DNA from: Corallincola platygyrae
GTDB taxonomy: Bacteria > Pseudomonadota > Gammaproteobacteria > Enterobacterales > Neiellaceae
Reading direction: 5' to 3'
DNA length: 64,000 nt
Assembly (NCBI RefSeq): GCF_039544265.1
Contig: NZ_BAABLI010000012.1
Span: forward strand, 124,001 to 188,000
Within the stretch, counting starts at the first letter, position 1. Each line of letters starts with the position of its first letter. The position numbers and the translations under genes are program-made. This document shows, in pieces, positions 24,599 to 33,403 of this stretch. The notes beneath the pieces are model-generated. The model searched no databases and was not told the origin of the DNA. It worked only from the letters and a program-made list of their open reading frames with translations.

Positions 24599-26467
24599 CT
24601 AGGAAACGGCCCCGCCAGCAGAAACTGTGCGGTTTCTTCCTTCACTTTTAGCTTGGTAAAGCGCGGTGTCAGCACGCTTTAAAAGCTCTTCGAGTGAACT
24701 ATCTTCACCCCGATACTCTGCATAACCAATACTGGCAGTAATGATACGGGGTACATCTTCCACTTCCAGCTTGGTCATTGCCAATCGAATGCGTTCTAAA
24801 ATCGGCGCAGCATGAATCTCATCGGTGTTGGGAAACAGGATTAAAAACTCTTCACCGCCATATCTGGACGCGGTATCGACCACTCTCACCTCACGGCCAA
24901 GCATTTTGGCTATCGCACACAACACCTGATCACCGGCATGATGGCCATGAGTATCATTAATTGCTTTAAAGTGATCGACATCCATCAACGCCACACAGAA
25001 GTTTTCGCTGTACCGTTTTGCACGCTCTTTTTCCGCCCTCAACAACTCGAGCACATGTCTGCGGTTGGATAGGCCTGTCAGTGGATCTTTGCGTGCCATA
25101 TCTACCATTTGGCGGGTGACTTTGCGATTTACAAACAGCAGCCAGGTCAACACCACTGCGACCATTATTAAGGTAGCCACAAACAACACTGCATATCCAC
25201 GCATGCGCTCTACTTCCGCAATGCGCGCTTGTTTGGATTCGTTTTGCAAACGCAATAGCTGGTTTTCTTTGTCCTGTGTACGCCGCTTAAATTCTGCTTC
25301 CATCCGAGCGACTTCGCGATTCATATCTTTATCAAAAATTTTCTCGCTAAGCTCGAACCGCTCCTTCATTGCGTCATAGGCCAGTTCATGTTGCTCGGTG
25401 TTTGCATACAGCTCTGCCAGTAGCGCAAGGCTCTTTTCAATACCTGCGACAGCATCCGAGTCCCGGTATAGTTTTAAGCCTTCTTCCGCTAACGGAATGG
25501 CTTCTTCTGTGTCACCCAGTTCATCCATCCAACGGGCTTGTTTTAACAGCGTACTGGCGGCGCCTTCCATCTCCCTATACCGGGTAAAAATAGGGTACAT
25601 CTGCCGGGCGACTTCTATTGCCTCTGAAAGCTGCCCCATATTGGCAAAGCAGGTCGCGATATGAACATCGGCATAAGCGACGCCCAGCTCATCTTTTGCT
25701 TCCAGAGCCAACCGGCGAGACTTTTCTGCCCAGGTTTTCGCTTCCTGCCAGCGCTCCATGTCCATCAATACATTTGAAATGTTATAAGTTGCGACCGACT
25801 GGCCGACTAAATCACCGAACTCGGCCAGCAGATCTACAACGCGATAATAGTATTCCAGCGCTTTATCGTTCTGCTTCATATAGCCATAGGTATTCCCCAT
25901 CGCATTCATCATCTGCAGCATATAGTGCTGATCATCAACGCCACTCTTCTCAAATAGCGCGAAGGCTTTAGTAATATCTTTGATACTGTCTCGGTAGTTG
26001 CCGCGGTAGGAATTGAGTTGACCTCGGGAGGCATATACCCAGGAGAGTTGGTAGTCCAAACCAGGGGCATCAGCAACTTCAATCAAATCGTTATATATAG
26101 TCAGTGCCTCATCAAGCTGTCCTTGGCGTTCAATTGCACGGGCGTGACAACTTTCGATCTCAACTAAACTGGCCTTATTTCCCGGCTTTGATAGCAATGG
26201 TTTGGTCTGAAGATAGATCTCTTCAACTTTTTTATATCGACTGTACGCCAGATGAGTAATGCAAAGCTTACCCAAAACTTTTAATCGAGAAGATTCTGTC
26301 AGTGGCTGAGCCAGATAAGTTTCAGCGGTTTTGACGGCCTGCTCAGCATCTGTATCAGCAAGCTTTTTCAATGCCCAAATCTGCGCATCGGTCAGCTCGA
26401 TAGGCTCAGCCCATAAAGATCCTGACACCAGCCAAAGTAGAACAATGAAAAACCGCTTCAATCTCAT
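24599..26467 (-). CDS. TPR-repeat membrane diguanylate cyclase (GGDEF)
   Basis: A 622-aa protein: signal sequence (MRLKRFFIVLLWLVSGSLWA), a periplasmic array of tetratricopeptide-like repeats (about residues 25-400), a coiled coil, one membrane helix (YAVLFVATLIMVAVVLTWLLF), then a cytosolic GGDEF domain. The active site is intact (RYGGEEF), with an RVVD inhibitory site five residues before it, so it should make cyclic di-GMP with product feedback. ATG 26465-26467 is chosen because it gives the signal peptide. It starts 49 nt after the receptor-channel gene on the same strand, suggesting an operon in which channel and cyclase may share an input. Confidence 0.88.
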   Translation of the reverse strand: MRLKRFFIVLLWLVSGSLWAEPIELTDAQIWALKKLADTDAEQAVKTAETYLAQPLTESSRLKVLGKLCITHLAYSRYKKVEEIYLQTKPLLSKPGNKASLVEIESCHARAIERQGQLDEALTIYNDLIEVADAPGLDYQLSWVYASRGQLNSYRGNYRDSIKDITKAFALFEKSGVDDQHYMLQMMNAMGNTYGYMKQNDKALEYYYRVVDLLAEFGDLVGQSVATYNISNVLMDMERWQEAKTWAEKSRRLALEAKDELGVAYADVHIATCFANMGQLSEAIEVARQMYPIFTRYREMEGAASTLLKQARWMDELGDTEEAIPLAEEGLKLYRDSDAVAGIEKSLALLAELYANTEQHELAYDAMKERFELSEKIFDKDMNREVARMEAEFKRRTQDKENQLLRLQNESKQARIAEVERMRGYAVLFVATLIMVAVVLTWLLFVNRKVTRQMVDMARKDPLTGLSNRRHVLELLRAEKERAKRYSENFCVALMDVDHFKAINDTHGHHAGDQVLCAIAKMLGREVRVVDTASRYGGEEFLILFPNTDEIHAAPILERIRLAMTKLEVEDVPRIITASIGYAEYRGEDSSLEELLKRADTALYQAKSEGRNRTVSAGGAVS

Positions 26468-26516
26468 TACCACATCCAAACAGCACTTACCCTGAACTTT
26501 ACCATCTTTGGGGCTA

Positions 26517-27584
26517 CTACTCACCGATATAAACATCCAGGATCTGCTGCCATTGAGGAGTATCAATCAAACTGAGGATCTGTTGATTCAGCATCTCTCT
26601 GCGGCCACGCTTGGTGGGGAGTGCAATACCATAGTCCTGTCTCACAACCACGCTGGGCAACACTCTCAGTTGCTCAGAGTAGTCAGCTTTTATTTGATAC
26701 TGGAGGATCGGCATATCGTAGACGACGGCTTTGGCTTTACCTTCTGACACCATCTTCAAACCCTGCTCCACATTATCCACATCGATATGCTTAATCAGTC
26801 TTTCGGTAAGATAGTGAGCACTTGTGCTGTCCCTAACAGTGACTACCTTTTCACCATAAAGATCTTCAATGCTGCTGATGCTCTGCTCCAGTTGTCCCAC
26901 GGTAAGTGACGTTGCGATTGCGGCAGTAAAACCGGAAATCACAATAATACTGGCAAACATCCAAATCAGTCCGAGCACGCGACCTCTTAGTGTGACAGGT
27001 GCTTTATCACCATAACCCACTGTCGTCATAGTAACGGCTGACCACCAAAGGCCAGCGCCAATGCCCCTCACTGGTGCCTCACAGAATTGTTCGTTGCGAC
27101 GACGTTCCGCTAGCCAGATAAGCACGCCAACAATGGTCAGCAACACCAACAAAGCGCCAGCCGCTTTAAGAAACGGCCCGGAGAAAATTCTCTGCAAGGT
27201 GGAAAAGCCCGTGATCTCATCGCGTTTAGCAACCGCTATTCCGAGCCCAGAGGTCAGATAGGGATGTGTGAAATCCATCAACAATTCGCGCTCTGCTGTC
27301 ACAGTTAGTGCTGCAGCAGCCATATCTATTTCAGCGGCTGCCGTTTTATCCAGCATCTCATCGAGCCCCATCTCGACGAAACGAATTTTAAGCCCTTGCT
27401 CAGTTGCGATCTGTTTAACCAGATCGATAGTAATGCCACTCCAATCGCCATTCCCTTTAATTGCAAATGGCGGCGTGTGCCGTGTTCCCACAACTATTGT
27501 GTCATCTGAAGCTTCATCAGCGAATGCCTGAGTTGAAAAAACAGAAATGCAGCAGAAACCTAATGTGATAAACCAGCGGTACAT
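26517..27584 (-). CDS. GluR0-like ligand-gated potassium channel candidate
   Basis: A 355-aa protein built like prokaryotic ionotropic glutamate receptors: signal peptide (1-22), binding lobe S1 (about 28-130), TM1 (139-159), pore loop with the potassium filter TTVGYGD (187-193), TM2 (203-227), then lobe S2 (to 355). Arg99 (TAERELLMDFTHPYL) and Asp290 (AVVYDMP) sit where iGluRs and amino-acid-binding proteins hold the alpha-carboxylate and alpha-amine, so an amino-acid ligand is plausible. The interrupted periplasmic binding protein plus K+ filter argues against a plain ABC-type binding protein. It is followed at 49 nt by a diguanylate cyclase gene. Ligand and gating are inferred. Confidence 0.85.
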   Translation of the reverse strand: MYRWFITLGFCCISVFSTQAFADEASDDTIVVGTRHTPPFAIKGNGDWSGITIDLVKQIATEQGLKIRFVEMGLDEMLDKTAAAEIDMAAAALTVTAERELLMDFTHPYLTSGLGIAVAKRDEITGFSTLQRIFSGPFLKAAGALLVLLTIVGVLIWLAERRRNEQFCEAPVRGIGAGLWWSAVTMTTVGYGDKAPVTLRGRVLGLIWMFASIIVISGFTAAIATSLTVGQLEQSISSIEDLYGEKVVTVRDSTSAHYLTERLIKHIDVDNVEQGLKMVSEGKAKAVVYDMPILQYQIKADYSEQLRVLPSVVVRQDYGIALPTKRGRREMLNQQILSLIDTPQWQQILDVYIGE

Positions 27585-27678
27585 GACGGTGAACCTCCAT
27601 GAACAAACGTCTTATGCCAAGTCAAACAACGGAATTGGCATGGTATGAAAAGCTAACTATTTATATTCAAGGCTCTTC

Positions 27679-27936
27679 GTCGCTCCTGTACATTAGCATG
27701 CCCCACCAAGTACTTTGGGTACCATGTACCCGCGACAAAGCTCACCCCGCGAAGCGCTGTGGGTGTAAGACCGCCACGGACGGCGGAAATGTCGAAAATG
27801 CACGGAGCAATTTTCGACCGTTCGTCCTGAACATCGTCGCTCCTGTACTTCCATGTACCCGCGACATACCGTTCGTCCTGAACATCGTCGCTCCTGTACT
27901 TCCATGTACCCGCGACATACCGTTCGTCCTGAACAT
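27679..27936. repeat. 51-bp-period structured repeat element, copy B
   Basis: Two exact 51-bp units (27818-27868, 27869-27919) and a third partial unit (27920-27936) fill most of the 412-nt gap between the receptor-channel gene and pilU. Each unit has a small hairpin (GTTC-GTCCT-GAAC) and a two-step one (GTCGC-TCCT-GTAC-TTCCAT-GTAC-CC-GCGAC). At 27679-27736 the second hairpin has a 30-nt expanded loop. GTCGAAAAT/ATTTTCGAC and CCGCC/GGCGG stems lie between. The right end abuts the pilU terminator, as copy A abuts that of fbaA. It shares a long stretch with copy A (from about 27769 and 12327). Confidence 0.8.
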
Positions 27937-27946
27937 AAAACAAAAA

Positions 27947-27973
27947 AGCCTGTTCAAATAGTAGAACAGGCTT
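27947..27973 (-). terminator. Rho-independent terminator of pilU
   Basis: AAGCCTGTTC-N7-GAACAGGCTT, followed on the minus strand by a run of T, 24 nt after the pilU stop. Confidence 0.9.
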
Positions 27974-27996
27974 CGTCAAACAAACGTTAATTATCT

Positions 27997-29124
27997 TTAA
28001 AAATCATCATCATCACCATCAAGGGTGACACCATCCAGGAATCCGGAACCGCCAGCTGGCTCCTCCCCTTGCAGCTTAATCATCAATCGCAGATCGTTCG
28101 GCGAGTCAGCGAAGTGCAACGCATCGGCGTAACTGATTTCGCCAGCCTGATAAAGGTCGAACAGCGCCTGGTCAAAGGTCTGCATCCCCTGTTCACGAGA
28201 CTTAGTCATGGTCTCTTTGATCAGGTGCATCTCGTTACGGCGAATATGCTCGGCCACCATAGGGGTATTCAGCATAATCTCAATTGCCGCACGACGGCCA
28301 TTACCATCCCGACGCGGTACCAGCTGCTGAGCAACAATGCCGCGCAGGTTAAATGACAAATCAAACAGCAGTTGGTTGTGCTTCTCTGTGGGCGCCAGGT
28401 GCATAATACGGTCTAGCGCCTGGTTAGCGTTGTTAGCGTGCAACGTAGCCAGACAGAGGTGACCAGTTTCGGCAAAGCTAAGCGCATACTCCATGGTTTC
28501 CATGGACCGGATCTCACCAATCAGGATAACGTCTGGCGCCTGACGCAACGCACTTTTCAGTGCGGCATCAAACGACTCAGTATCCAGGCCAACTTCACGC
28601 TGGGTGATCAGACTCTTTTCATGCTGATGCACGAATTCGATGGGATCCTCAATAGTCAGGATATGACCGCGAGAATGTCGGTTACGATGGCCTAGCAGAG
28701 CTGCCAGTGAGGTTGATTTACCAGTACCGGTCGCACCCACAAACAGTAGCAAGCCACGTTTGGACATTACCGTTTCTTTCAGAATCGGAGGCAGCCCCAA
28801 ACTGTCTGGATCCGGGATTTGAGTTTCAATCTTACGGGCAACCATGCCAGCACTGTCACGCTGCCAGAACGCACTGATACGGAAACGGCCTACGCCATTC
28901 AGTGCGATAGCGAAGTTACATTCGCGTTCTTCATGGAACTGAGTTTTCTGCTTCTCGTTCATTGCGCTTTCGACGATCTCCAACGCGCGGTCACGAGTCA
29001 GTGGCGTCTCCGCCAAAGGCGTCATCTCGCCATCGATCTTGGCGCTGGGTGGAAAGCCAACAGTAATGAAAAGGTCAGACGCCTTATCATTACTCATACG
29101 TGTCAGCAGTTGATTTAACAGCAT
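27997..29124 (-). CDS. pilU: Type IV pilus accessory retraction ATPase PilU
   Basis: A 375-aa member of the PilT/PilU family with Walker A GATGTGKST, the Asp box TIEDPIEFVH, Walker B VILIGEIRSMET and the His box ATLHANNA. It is assigned to PilU because it lies downstream of a canonical pilT and has an extended acidic C-terminus ending DGDDDDF. PilU works with PilT in pilus retraction. It starts 12 nt after pilT, so the two form an operon. Confidence 0.94.
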   Translation of the reverse strand: MLLNQLLTRMSNDKASDLFITVGFPPSAKIDGEMTPLAETPLTRDRALEIVESAMNEKQKTQFHEERECNFAIALNGVGRFRISAFWQRDSAGMVARKIETQIPDPDSLGLPPILKETVMSKRGLLLFVGATGTGKSTSLAALLGHRNRHSRGHILTIEDPIEFVHQHEKSLITQREVGLDTESFDAALKSALRQAPDVILIGEIRSMETMEYALSFAETGHLCLATLHANNANQALDRIMHLAPTEKHNQLLFDLSFNLRGIVAQQLVPRRDGNGRRAAIEIMLNTPMVAEHIRRNEMHLIKETMTKSREQGMQTFDQALFDLYQAGEISYADALHFADSPNDLRLMIKLQGEEPAGGSGFLDGVTLDGDDDDF

Positions 29125-29136
29125 GGCCTAACTCCC

Positions 29137-30171
29137 TTAGATAGCGTTCTTATCGTGCGCTTTCAGTCTCGCATCATCAGCAGTCACAATACCTCGACTC
29201 ACCAAGCCCTGCAGACATTGGTCAAGGGTCTGCATGCCGTGAGCCATACCGGTCTGAATGGCTGAGTACATCTGCGCAACCTTATCTTCACGGATCAGGT
29301 TACGAATCGCTGGGGTACCGATCATAATTTCATGAGCGGCCACACGACCACCACCCAGTTTCTTGAGCAGGGTCTGAGAGATTACTGCGCGTAATGACTC
29401 TGATAGCATCGAGCGCACCATGGCTTTTTCTTCTGCCGGGAATACGTCAACAATACGGTCAATAGTTTTTGCTGCCGAGGTGGTGTGCAGGGTACCGAAT
29501 ACCAAGTGACCGGTTTCTGCTGCTGTCAGGGCCAAGCGGATGGTTTCCAAGTCACGCATCTCACCAACCAGAATCACGTCAGGGTCTTCACGAAGTGCGG
29601 AACGCAATGCAGCGTTAAAGCTGTGCGTATCTCGGTGCACTTCACGTTGGTTGACCAGGCATTTCTTGTTCTCGTGAACAAATTCGATCGGGTCTTCGAT
29701 GGTCAGAATATGGTGATGCTGGGCTTCATTGATGTAATCAATCATCGCCGCCAGCGTGGTCGACTTACCGGAACCTGTTGGTCCCGTCACCAACACCAGG
29801 CCACGTGGATACTCAGAAATCTTCTTGAAGATCTCTGGTGCGCCCAGGGTTTCCAGAGTTAAAACCTCGGTCGGAATGGTACGGAAAACCGCGCCAGCAC
29901 CACGGCCCTGGTTAAAAGCATTCACACGGAAGCGAGCAAGGTTAGGAACCTCAAACGAGAAATCCACTTCCAAGTGTTCTTCATACTCCCGACGCTGTTT
30001 ATCATTCATGATGTCATAAATCAGCGAGTGCACCTCTTTGTGCTCTAATGCGGGAACATTGACACGACGCACTTCGCCATCAACGCGGATCATTGGCGAA
30101 ACACCGGCGGACAGATGTAAATCTGATGCATTATGCTTGACAGTAAACGCCAGTAATTCGGTAACATCCAT
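29137..30171 (-). CDS. pilT: Type IV pilus retraction ATPase PilT
   Basis: A 344-aa hexameric ATPase driving pilus retraction and twitching motility. It shows the N-terminal SDLHLSAGVSPMIRVDG, Walker A GPTGSGKST, the Asp box TIEDPIEFVH, Walker B VILVGEMRDLET and the His box GTLHTTSA. The AIRNLIREDK motif near the C-terminus is the PilT-specific signature needed for retraction. It is divergent from yggS across 37 nt, the arrangement seen in many gammaproteobacteria. Confidence 0.97.
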   Translation of the reverse strand: MDVTELLAFTVKHNASDLHLSAGVSPMIRVDGEVRRVNVPALEHKEVHSLIYDIMNDKQRREYEEHLEVDFSFEVPNLARFRVNAFNQGRGAGAVFRTIPTEVLTLETLGAPEIFKKISEYPRGLVLVTGPTGSGKSTTLAAMIDYINEAQHHHILTIEDPIEFVHENKKCLVNQREVHRDTHSFNAALRSALREDPDVILVGEMRDLETIRLALTAAETGHLVFGTLHTTSAAKTIDRIVDVFPAEEKAMVRSMLSESLRAVISQTLLKKLGGGRVAAHEIMIGTPAIRNLIREDKVAQMYSAIQTGMAHGMQTLDQCLQGLVSRGIVTADDARLKAHDKNAI

Positions 30172-30208
30172 AGCCTAGCTCCAGAAGATATCAGGTATTC
30201 AAATTCTT

Positions 30209-30901
30209 ATGAGTGATGTAACGGCTCGCCTACGAGCTTTGCTCGACCGCATCGACACCGCATGTCAGGACCACCAAAGGCAACCTGGCAGCGTCACCCT
30301 TTTAGCTGTCAGCAAGACCAAGCCTGTGGAGGCTATTGCTGCCGCAGCCGACGCGGGTCAAAAATGCTTCGGTGAAAACTATGTTCAGGAAGCAGTCGAT
30401 AAAATTCAGCAGCTCTCAGATCTGGGACTGGAATGGCATTTCATTGGCCCCATCCAATCCAACAAAACTCGTCTTTTGGCTGAGCACTTCGACTGGGTAC
30501 AAAGTGTAGACCGAATCAAGATAGCCAACCGCCTCAGCGAGCAACGTCCGAGCCACATTACGCCGTTAAATATTTGTATTCAAGTCAATATAAGTGACGA
30601 ACCTCAAAAGGCCGGGATCTCGTTGCAAGCCTTGCCAGAACTGGCGAAGCAGGTCTCAGAATTACCCAATGTTGTGCTCCGTGGGGTGATGGCAATTCCT
30701 GCTAACGTGACCGGTTTTGAAGCACAGCGAGCACAGTTCCACCGACTTAAATTGGCGTTTGAAGATTTAAAAAGCAGCTATCCGACCATAGATACACTAT
30801 CTATGGGGATGAGTGGCGATCTTGAAGCTGCGGTGGCGGAAGGTGCTACCATGGTCAGAGTTGGCACCGCGATATTTGGCGCCAGAGCGCCCAGACAATA
30901 G
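30209..30901 (+). CDS. yggS: YggS family pyridoxal-phosphate homeostasis protein
   Basis: A 230-aa single-domain PLP-binding TIM-barrel protein. The PLP lysine is in LLAVSKTKPVEAI, with FGENYVQEAVDKI, WHFIGPIQSNK and SMGMSGDLEAAVAEG as family blocks. Members keep vitamin B6 and amino/keto acid balance. It is divergent from pilT and 34 nt upstream of proC, in the standard yggS-proC-yggT-yggU order. Confidence 0.96.
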   Translation: MSDVTARLRALLDRIDTACQDHQRQPGSVTLLAVSKTKPVEAIAAAADAGQKCFGENYVQEAVDKIQQLSDLGLEWHFIGPIQSNKTRLLAEHFDWVQSVDRIKIANRLSEQRPSHITPLNICIQVNISDEPQKAGISLQALPELAKQVSELPNVVLRGVMAIPANVTGFEAQRAQFHRLKLAFEDLKSSYPTIDTLSMGMSGDLEAAVAEGATMVRVGTAIFGARAPRQ

Positions 30902-30935
30902 ATAAAAGCCCAACAGCTAAGGGATAGACAAACAG

Positions 30936-31769
30936 ATGTTCGAACAGCAGGAACACAAAAAAATCACCTTTATCGGTGGCGGTAATATGGCCCGCAGCAT
31001 CATTGGCGGCCTGATTAAGCGCGGCTATCCAGCCAAGTTGATTAGCGTTACAGCACCAACTGATCGCACTCGCGAAAGAATGGCTGACGATTTTGGTGTA
31101 AATACCTTTGAAGATAATGCCAAAGGAGCAAATGACGCCGATGTCGTGGTATTAGCGGTGAAACCGCAGCTGCTGGATGTGGTGTGCGAACGCCTGGTCG
31201 CTGATATGGGCGGCCATGGCGACAAGCTGTATCTCTCAATTGCTGCTGGCGTGCCACTGGAAAAGCTGCGCACTTATTTGAGCGGTGCACCTCGTATTGT
31301 TCGTTCAATGCCGAATACACCATCCTTACTGGGGCTCGGCATGACCGGCCTTTATGCGCCTGCAGGCGCGAAAAACGAAGACAAAATGCTGTGTCAGGGC
31401 CTGATGGAAGCGGTAGGCAAAATCGTCTGGGTGGAAGAGGAAGCCGGTATCAACCACGTGATCGCAGCCGCAGGCAGCGCTCCGGCCTACTTCTTCCTGT
31501 TTATGGAAGCGATCCAGAAAGAAGCAGAAAACATGGGCTTTGATGCCGAAACGGCTCGCGAATTGGTGCAGCAAACAGCCTTGGGCGCCGCGCAGATGGT
31601 GACCGAAAGCACCCTGTCTTTTTCTACATTGCGCGCTCAGGTAACCTCTAAAGGAGGCACCACCGCTGAAGCAATCCGAACCTTTGAAGAGGGCGCGTTG
31701 TCAGAGTTGGTGGCCAAAGCAATGCGGGCCGCAGTTGATCGTGCCGACGAAATGGCAAAACAATTCTAA
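30936..31769 (+). CDS. proC: Pyrroline-5-carboxylate reductase
   Basis: A 277-aa NAD(P)H enzyme completing proline synthesis. The Rossmann motif ITFIGGGNMARSIIGGL is near the N-terminus, with AVKPQLLDVV and RSMPNTPSLLGLGMTGLYA next. The C-terminal dimerisation and active-site region has SGSAPAYFF-like AAGSAPAYFF and TSKGGTTAEAI. Same strand and close spacing to yggS and yggT. Confidence 0.97.
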   Translation: MFEQQEHKKITFIGGGNMARSIIGGLIKRGYPAKLISVTAPTDRTRERMADDFGVNTFEDNAKGANDADVVVLAVKPQLLDVVCERLVADMGGHGDKLYLSIAAGVPLEKLRTYLSGAPRIVRSMPNTPSLLGLGMTGLYAPAGAKNEDKMLCQGLMEAVGKIVWVEEEAGINHVIAAAGSAPAYFFLFMEAIQKEAENMGFDAETARELVQQTALGAAQMVTESTLSFSTLRAQVTSKGGTTAEAIRTFEEGALSELVAKAMRAAVDRADEMAKQF

Positions 31770-31802
31770 TTCACAGCAAGATCCCAACAGGAGAGTAACG
31801 CT

Positions 31803-32348
31803 ATGGCGAGTCAGTCCGCCTTTGTGTTTTTGGTCGACATCCTTTTTAACCTCTATTTAATGGTGGTGATCCTTCGGATCTGGCTGCAGCTTGCACGCGC
31901 CGACTTCTACAACCCACTTTGCCAGTTTGTGGTGAAAGCGACCCACCCGGTAGTGGGTCCTCTGCGTCGCGCGATCCCACCCATTGGCCGTTTAGACACA
32001 GCAACGCTGGTATTTGCCTTCGCGATTGCCTGTATCAAGGTTGTTTCATTGGCACTGCTGATGGGAGTAAATTTTGATGTAGTCGCAGTGCTGTTCTCAG
32101 GCGCCATCACGTTAGTTAAAGAAACCTTCTCAGTGGTGTTTTATGTCCTAATCCTGCGCGCGATCCTAAGCTGGATCAGTCAGGGGTATAACCCGATAGA
32201 GATGGTGATGGGACAACTGACTGAACCGATGCTATCTCCTATTCGCAAAGTCATACCGCCCATGGGTGGCTTAGACCTGTCGATTCTTATCCTGATAATC
32301 GCCCTGCAGTTCTTTAAGATCCTGCTGTTCGGCGGGACGATGTTTTAG
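31803..32348 (+). CDS. yggT: YggT family membrane protein
   Basis: A 181-aa protein with two YGGT repeats, each a pair of hydrophobic helices around a short amphipathic segment (LRIWLQLARADFYNPLCQFV and the second LRAILSWISQGYNPIEMV). The family is linked to osmotic tolerance and, in other phyla, to division or membrane-protein assembly; its biochemical role is unclear. The stop lies in the first of three 15-bp tandem repeats (32343-32387). Confidence 0.93.
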   Translation: MASQSAFVFLVDILFNLYLMVVILRIWLQLARADFYNPLCQFVVKATHPVVGPLRRAIPPIGRLDTATLVFAFAIACIKVVSLALLMGVNFDVVAVLFSGAITLVKETFSVVFYVLILRAILSWISQGYNPIEMVMGQLTEPMLSPIRKVIPPMGGLDLSILILIIALQFFKILLFGGTMF

Positions 32349-32387
32349 GGAGCAAGGTTTTAGGGAGCTAGGTTTTAAGGGACTAGG
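32343..32387. repeat. Three 15-bp tandem repeats at the yggT 3' end
   Basis: TTTTAGGGAGCAAGG, TTTTAGGGAGCTAGG and TTTTAAGGGACTAGG in tandem. The first contains the yggT stop codon. Probably slippage-derived spacer between yggT and yggU. Confidence 0.8.
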
Positions 32388-32422
32388 TTCCAATAGCTGC
32401 GTTCTGAAACAGAAAAATTAAC

Positions 32423-32722
32423 GTGTCAGCAGTAGAACAAACAAACTCCGGCCTCGTTTTGCGGCTCTATATTCAGCCCAAAGCGAGCCGGGATAACTGG
32501 ATGGGATTGCACGGTGATGAGATAAAACTCGCTATCACCGCGCCACCCGTCGACGGCAAAGCCAATAGCCACTTGATTAAGTACCTGGCCAAGCAATTTA
32601 AAGTCGGGAAAAGTTCTGTGGTGCTGTTAAAAGGTGAAACCAGCCGTCACAAACAGGTGGCTATCACGCACCCCCAACAGCTACCCGATGCTATCAAATC
32701 GCTACTCTCGGTAACCGACTAA
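32423..32722 (+). CDS. yggU: DUF167 family protein YggU
   Basis: A 99-aa protein of the YggU/DUF167 family with LYIQPKASRDNWMGLHGDEIKLAITAPPVDGKANSHL as the main conserved block (split by loops) and a C-terminal KGETSRHKQV. The start is a GTG at 32423 without a strong RBS. Function unknown; the gene almost always follows yggT. Confidence 0.92.
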   Translation: MSAVEQTNSGLVLRLYIQPKASRDNWMGLHGDEIKLAITAPPVDGKANSHLIKYLAKQFKVGKSSVVLLKGETSRHKQVAITHPQQLPDAIKSLLSVTD

Positions 32723-32775
32723 CCGATCCTGTGGCACACTTCTATAATCAAATAACTACAACAAGATAAGGGCAA

Positions 32776-33231
32776 ATGATCATGGCCAAGCAACATACAG
32801 TGCGCACACTATTCGCACTCTGCTTAGCGCTACTTATGCTGGTGGCTCTGCCAGCCAAGGCAAATGTTGAGAAGTTCGGTGACGTCCACGTCCATTATGT
32901 CGCCTTTTCCAGCACCTTTCTGACCCCAGCCATAGCCAAGGCCTATGGCATCAAGCGCAGTCGCACCAGCGGCCTGGTCAATATCTCGGTACTGGACGCA
33001 GGAAAGCAAGGCAGCCCTGCAATGGCGGTGGGCATTAAAGGTGAAGCCCGCAACCTGATTGGAAACCGTGTTGACCTGGACTTTAAAGAGATCCGTGAAG
33101 AAAACGCCATCTATTACATCGCCCCTATCGATTACAGCAATGAAGAAACCTTCCGCTTTAAAATCGATCTGACGTTGGCAGATGGCAGCGTGAAAACGGT
33201 GGAGTTTCAGCAGAAGTTTTATGCGGATTAA
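32776..33231 (+). CDS. DUF4426 family periplasmic protein
   Basis: A 151-aa protein with a signal peptide (hydrophobic TLFALCLALLMLVALPAKA, cleavage before NVEKFG) and the DUF4426 core VHVHYVAFSSTFLTPAIAKAYGI followed by RSRTSGLVNISVLD. ATG 32776 has AAGGG 7 nt upstream; an in-frame ATG at 32782 is possible. The family occurs between yggU and rdgB in pseudomonads and alteromonads, which supports synteny, but its role is not established. Confidence 0.88.
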   Translation: MIMAKQHTVRTLFALCLALLMLVALPAKANVEKFGDVHVHYVAFSSTFLTPAIAKAYGIKRSRTSGLVNISVLDAGKQGSPAMAVGIKGEARNLIGNRVDLDFKEIREENAIYYIAPIDYSNEETFRFKIDLTLADGSVKTVEFQQKFYAD

Positions 33232-33403
33232 ATAGCGTTCCTCCCTTATCTGTTTGTAAGAAGACCAGAATGAGGGGCTATAAAAACCGAAAATCCCCCT
33301 CACCCAATGCCCACTCCCCCAAGGAGAGGGTATTGGGCTTTTACCCATCTCTTCACTCTGCGTTACAATGCGCCCCTACTTATCATCAGAAACTAATTTC
33401 GAT

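Noticed and set aside
27679..27936. CRISPR array
   Set aside because: The repeats are directly adjacent 51-bp units with no unique spacers, and no cas gene is present.
27599..27979. Open frames of 70-120 aa in repeat copy B
   Set aside because: Same repeat artefact, open on both strands; no RBS or family match.
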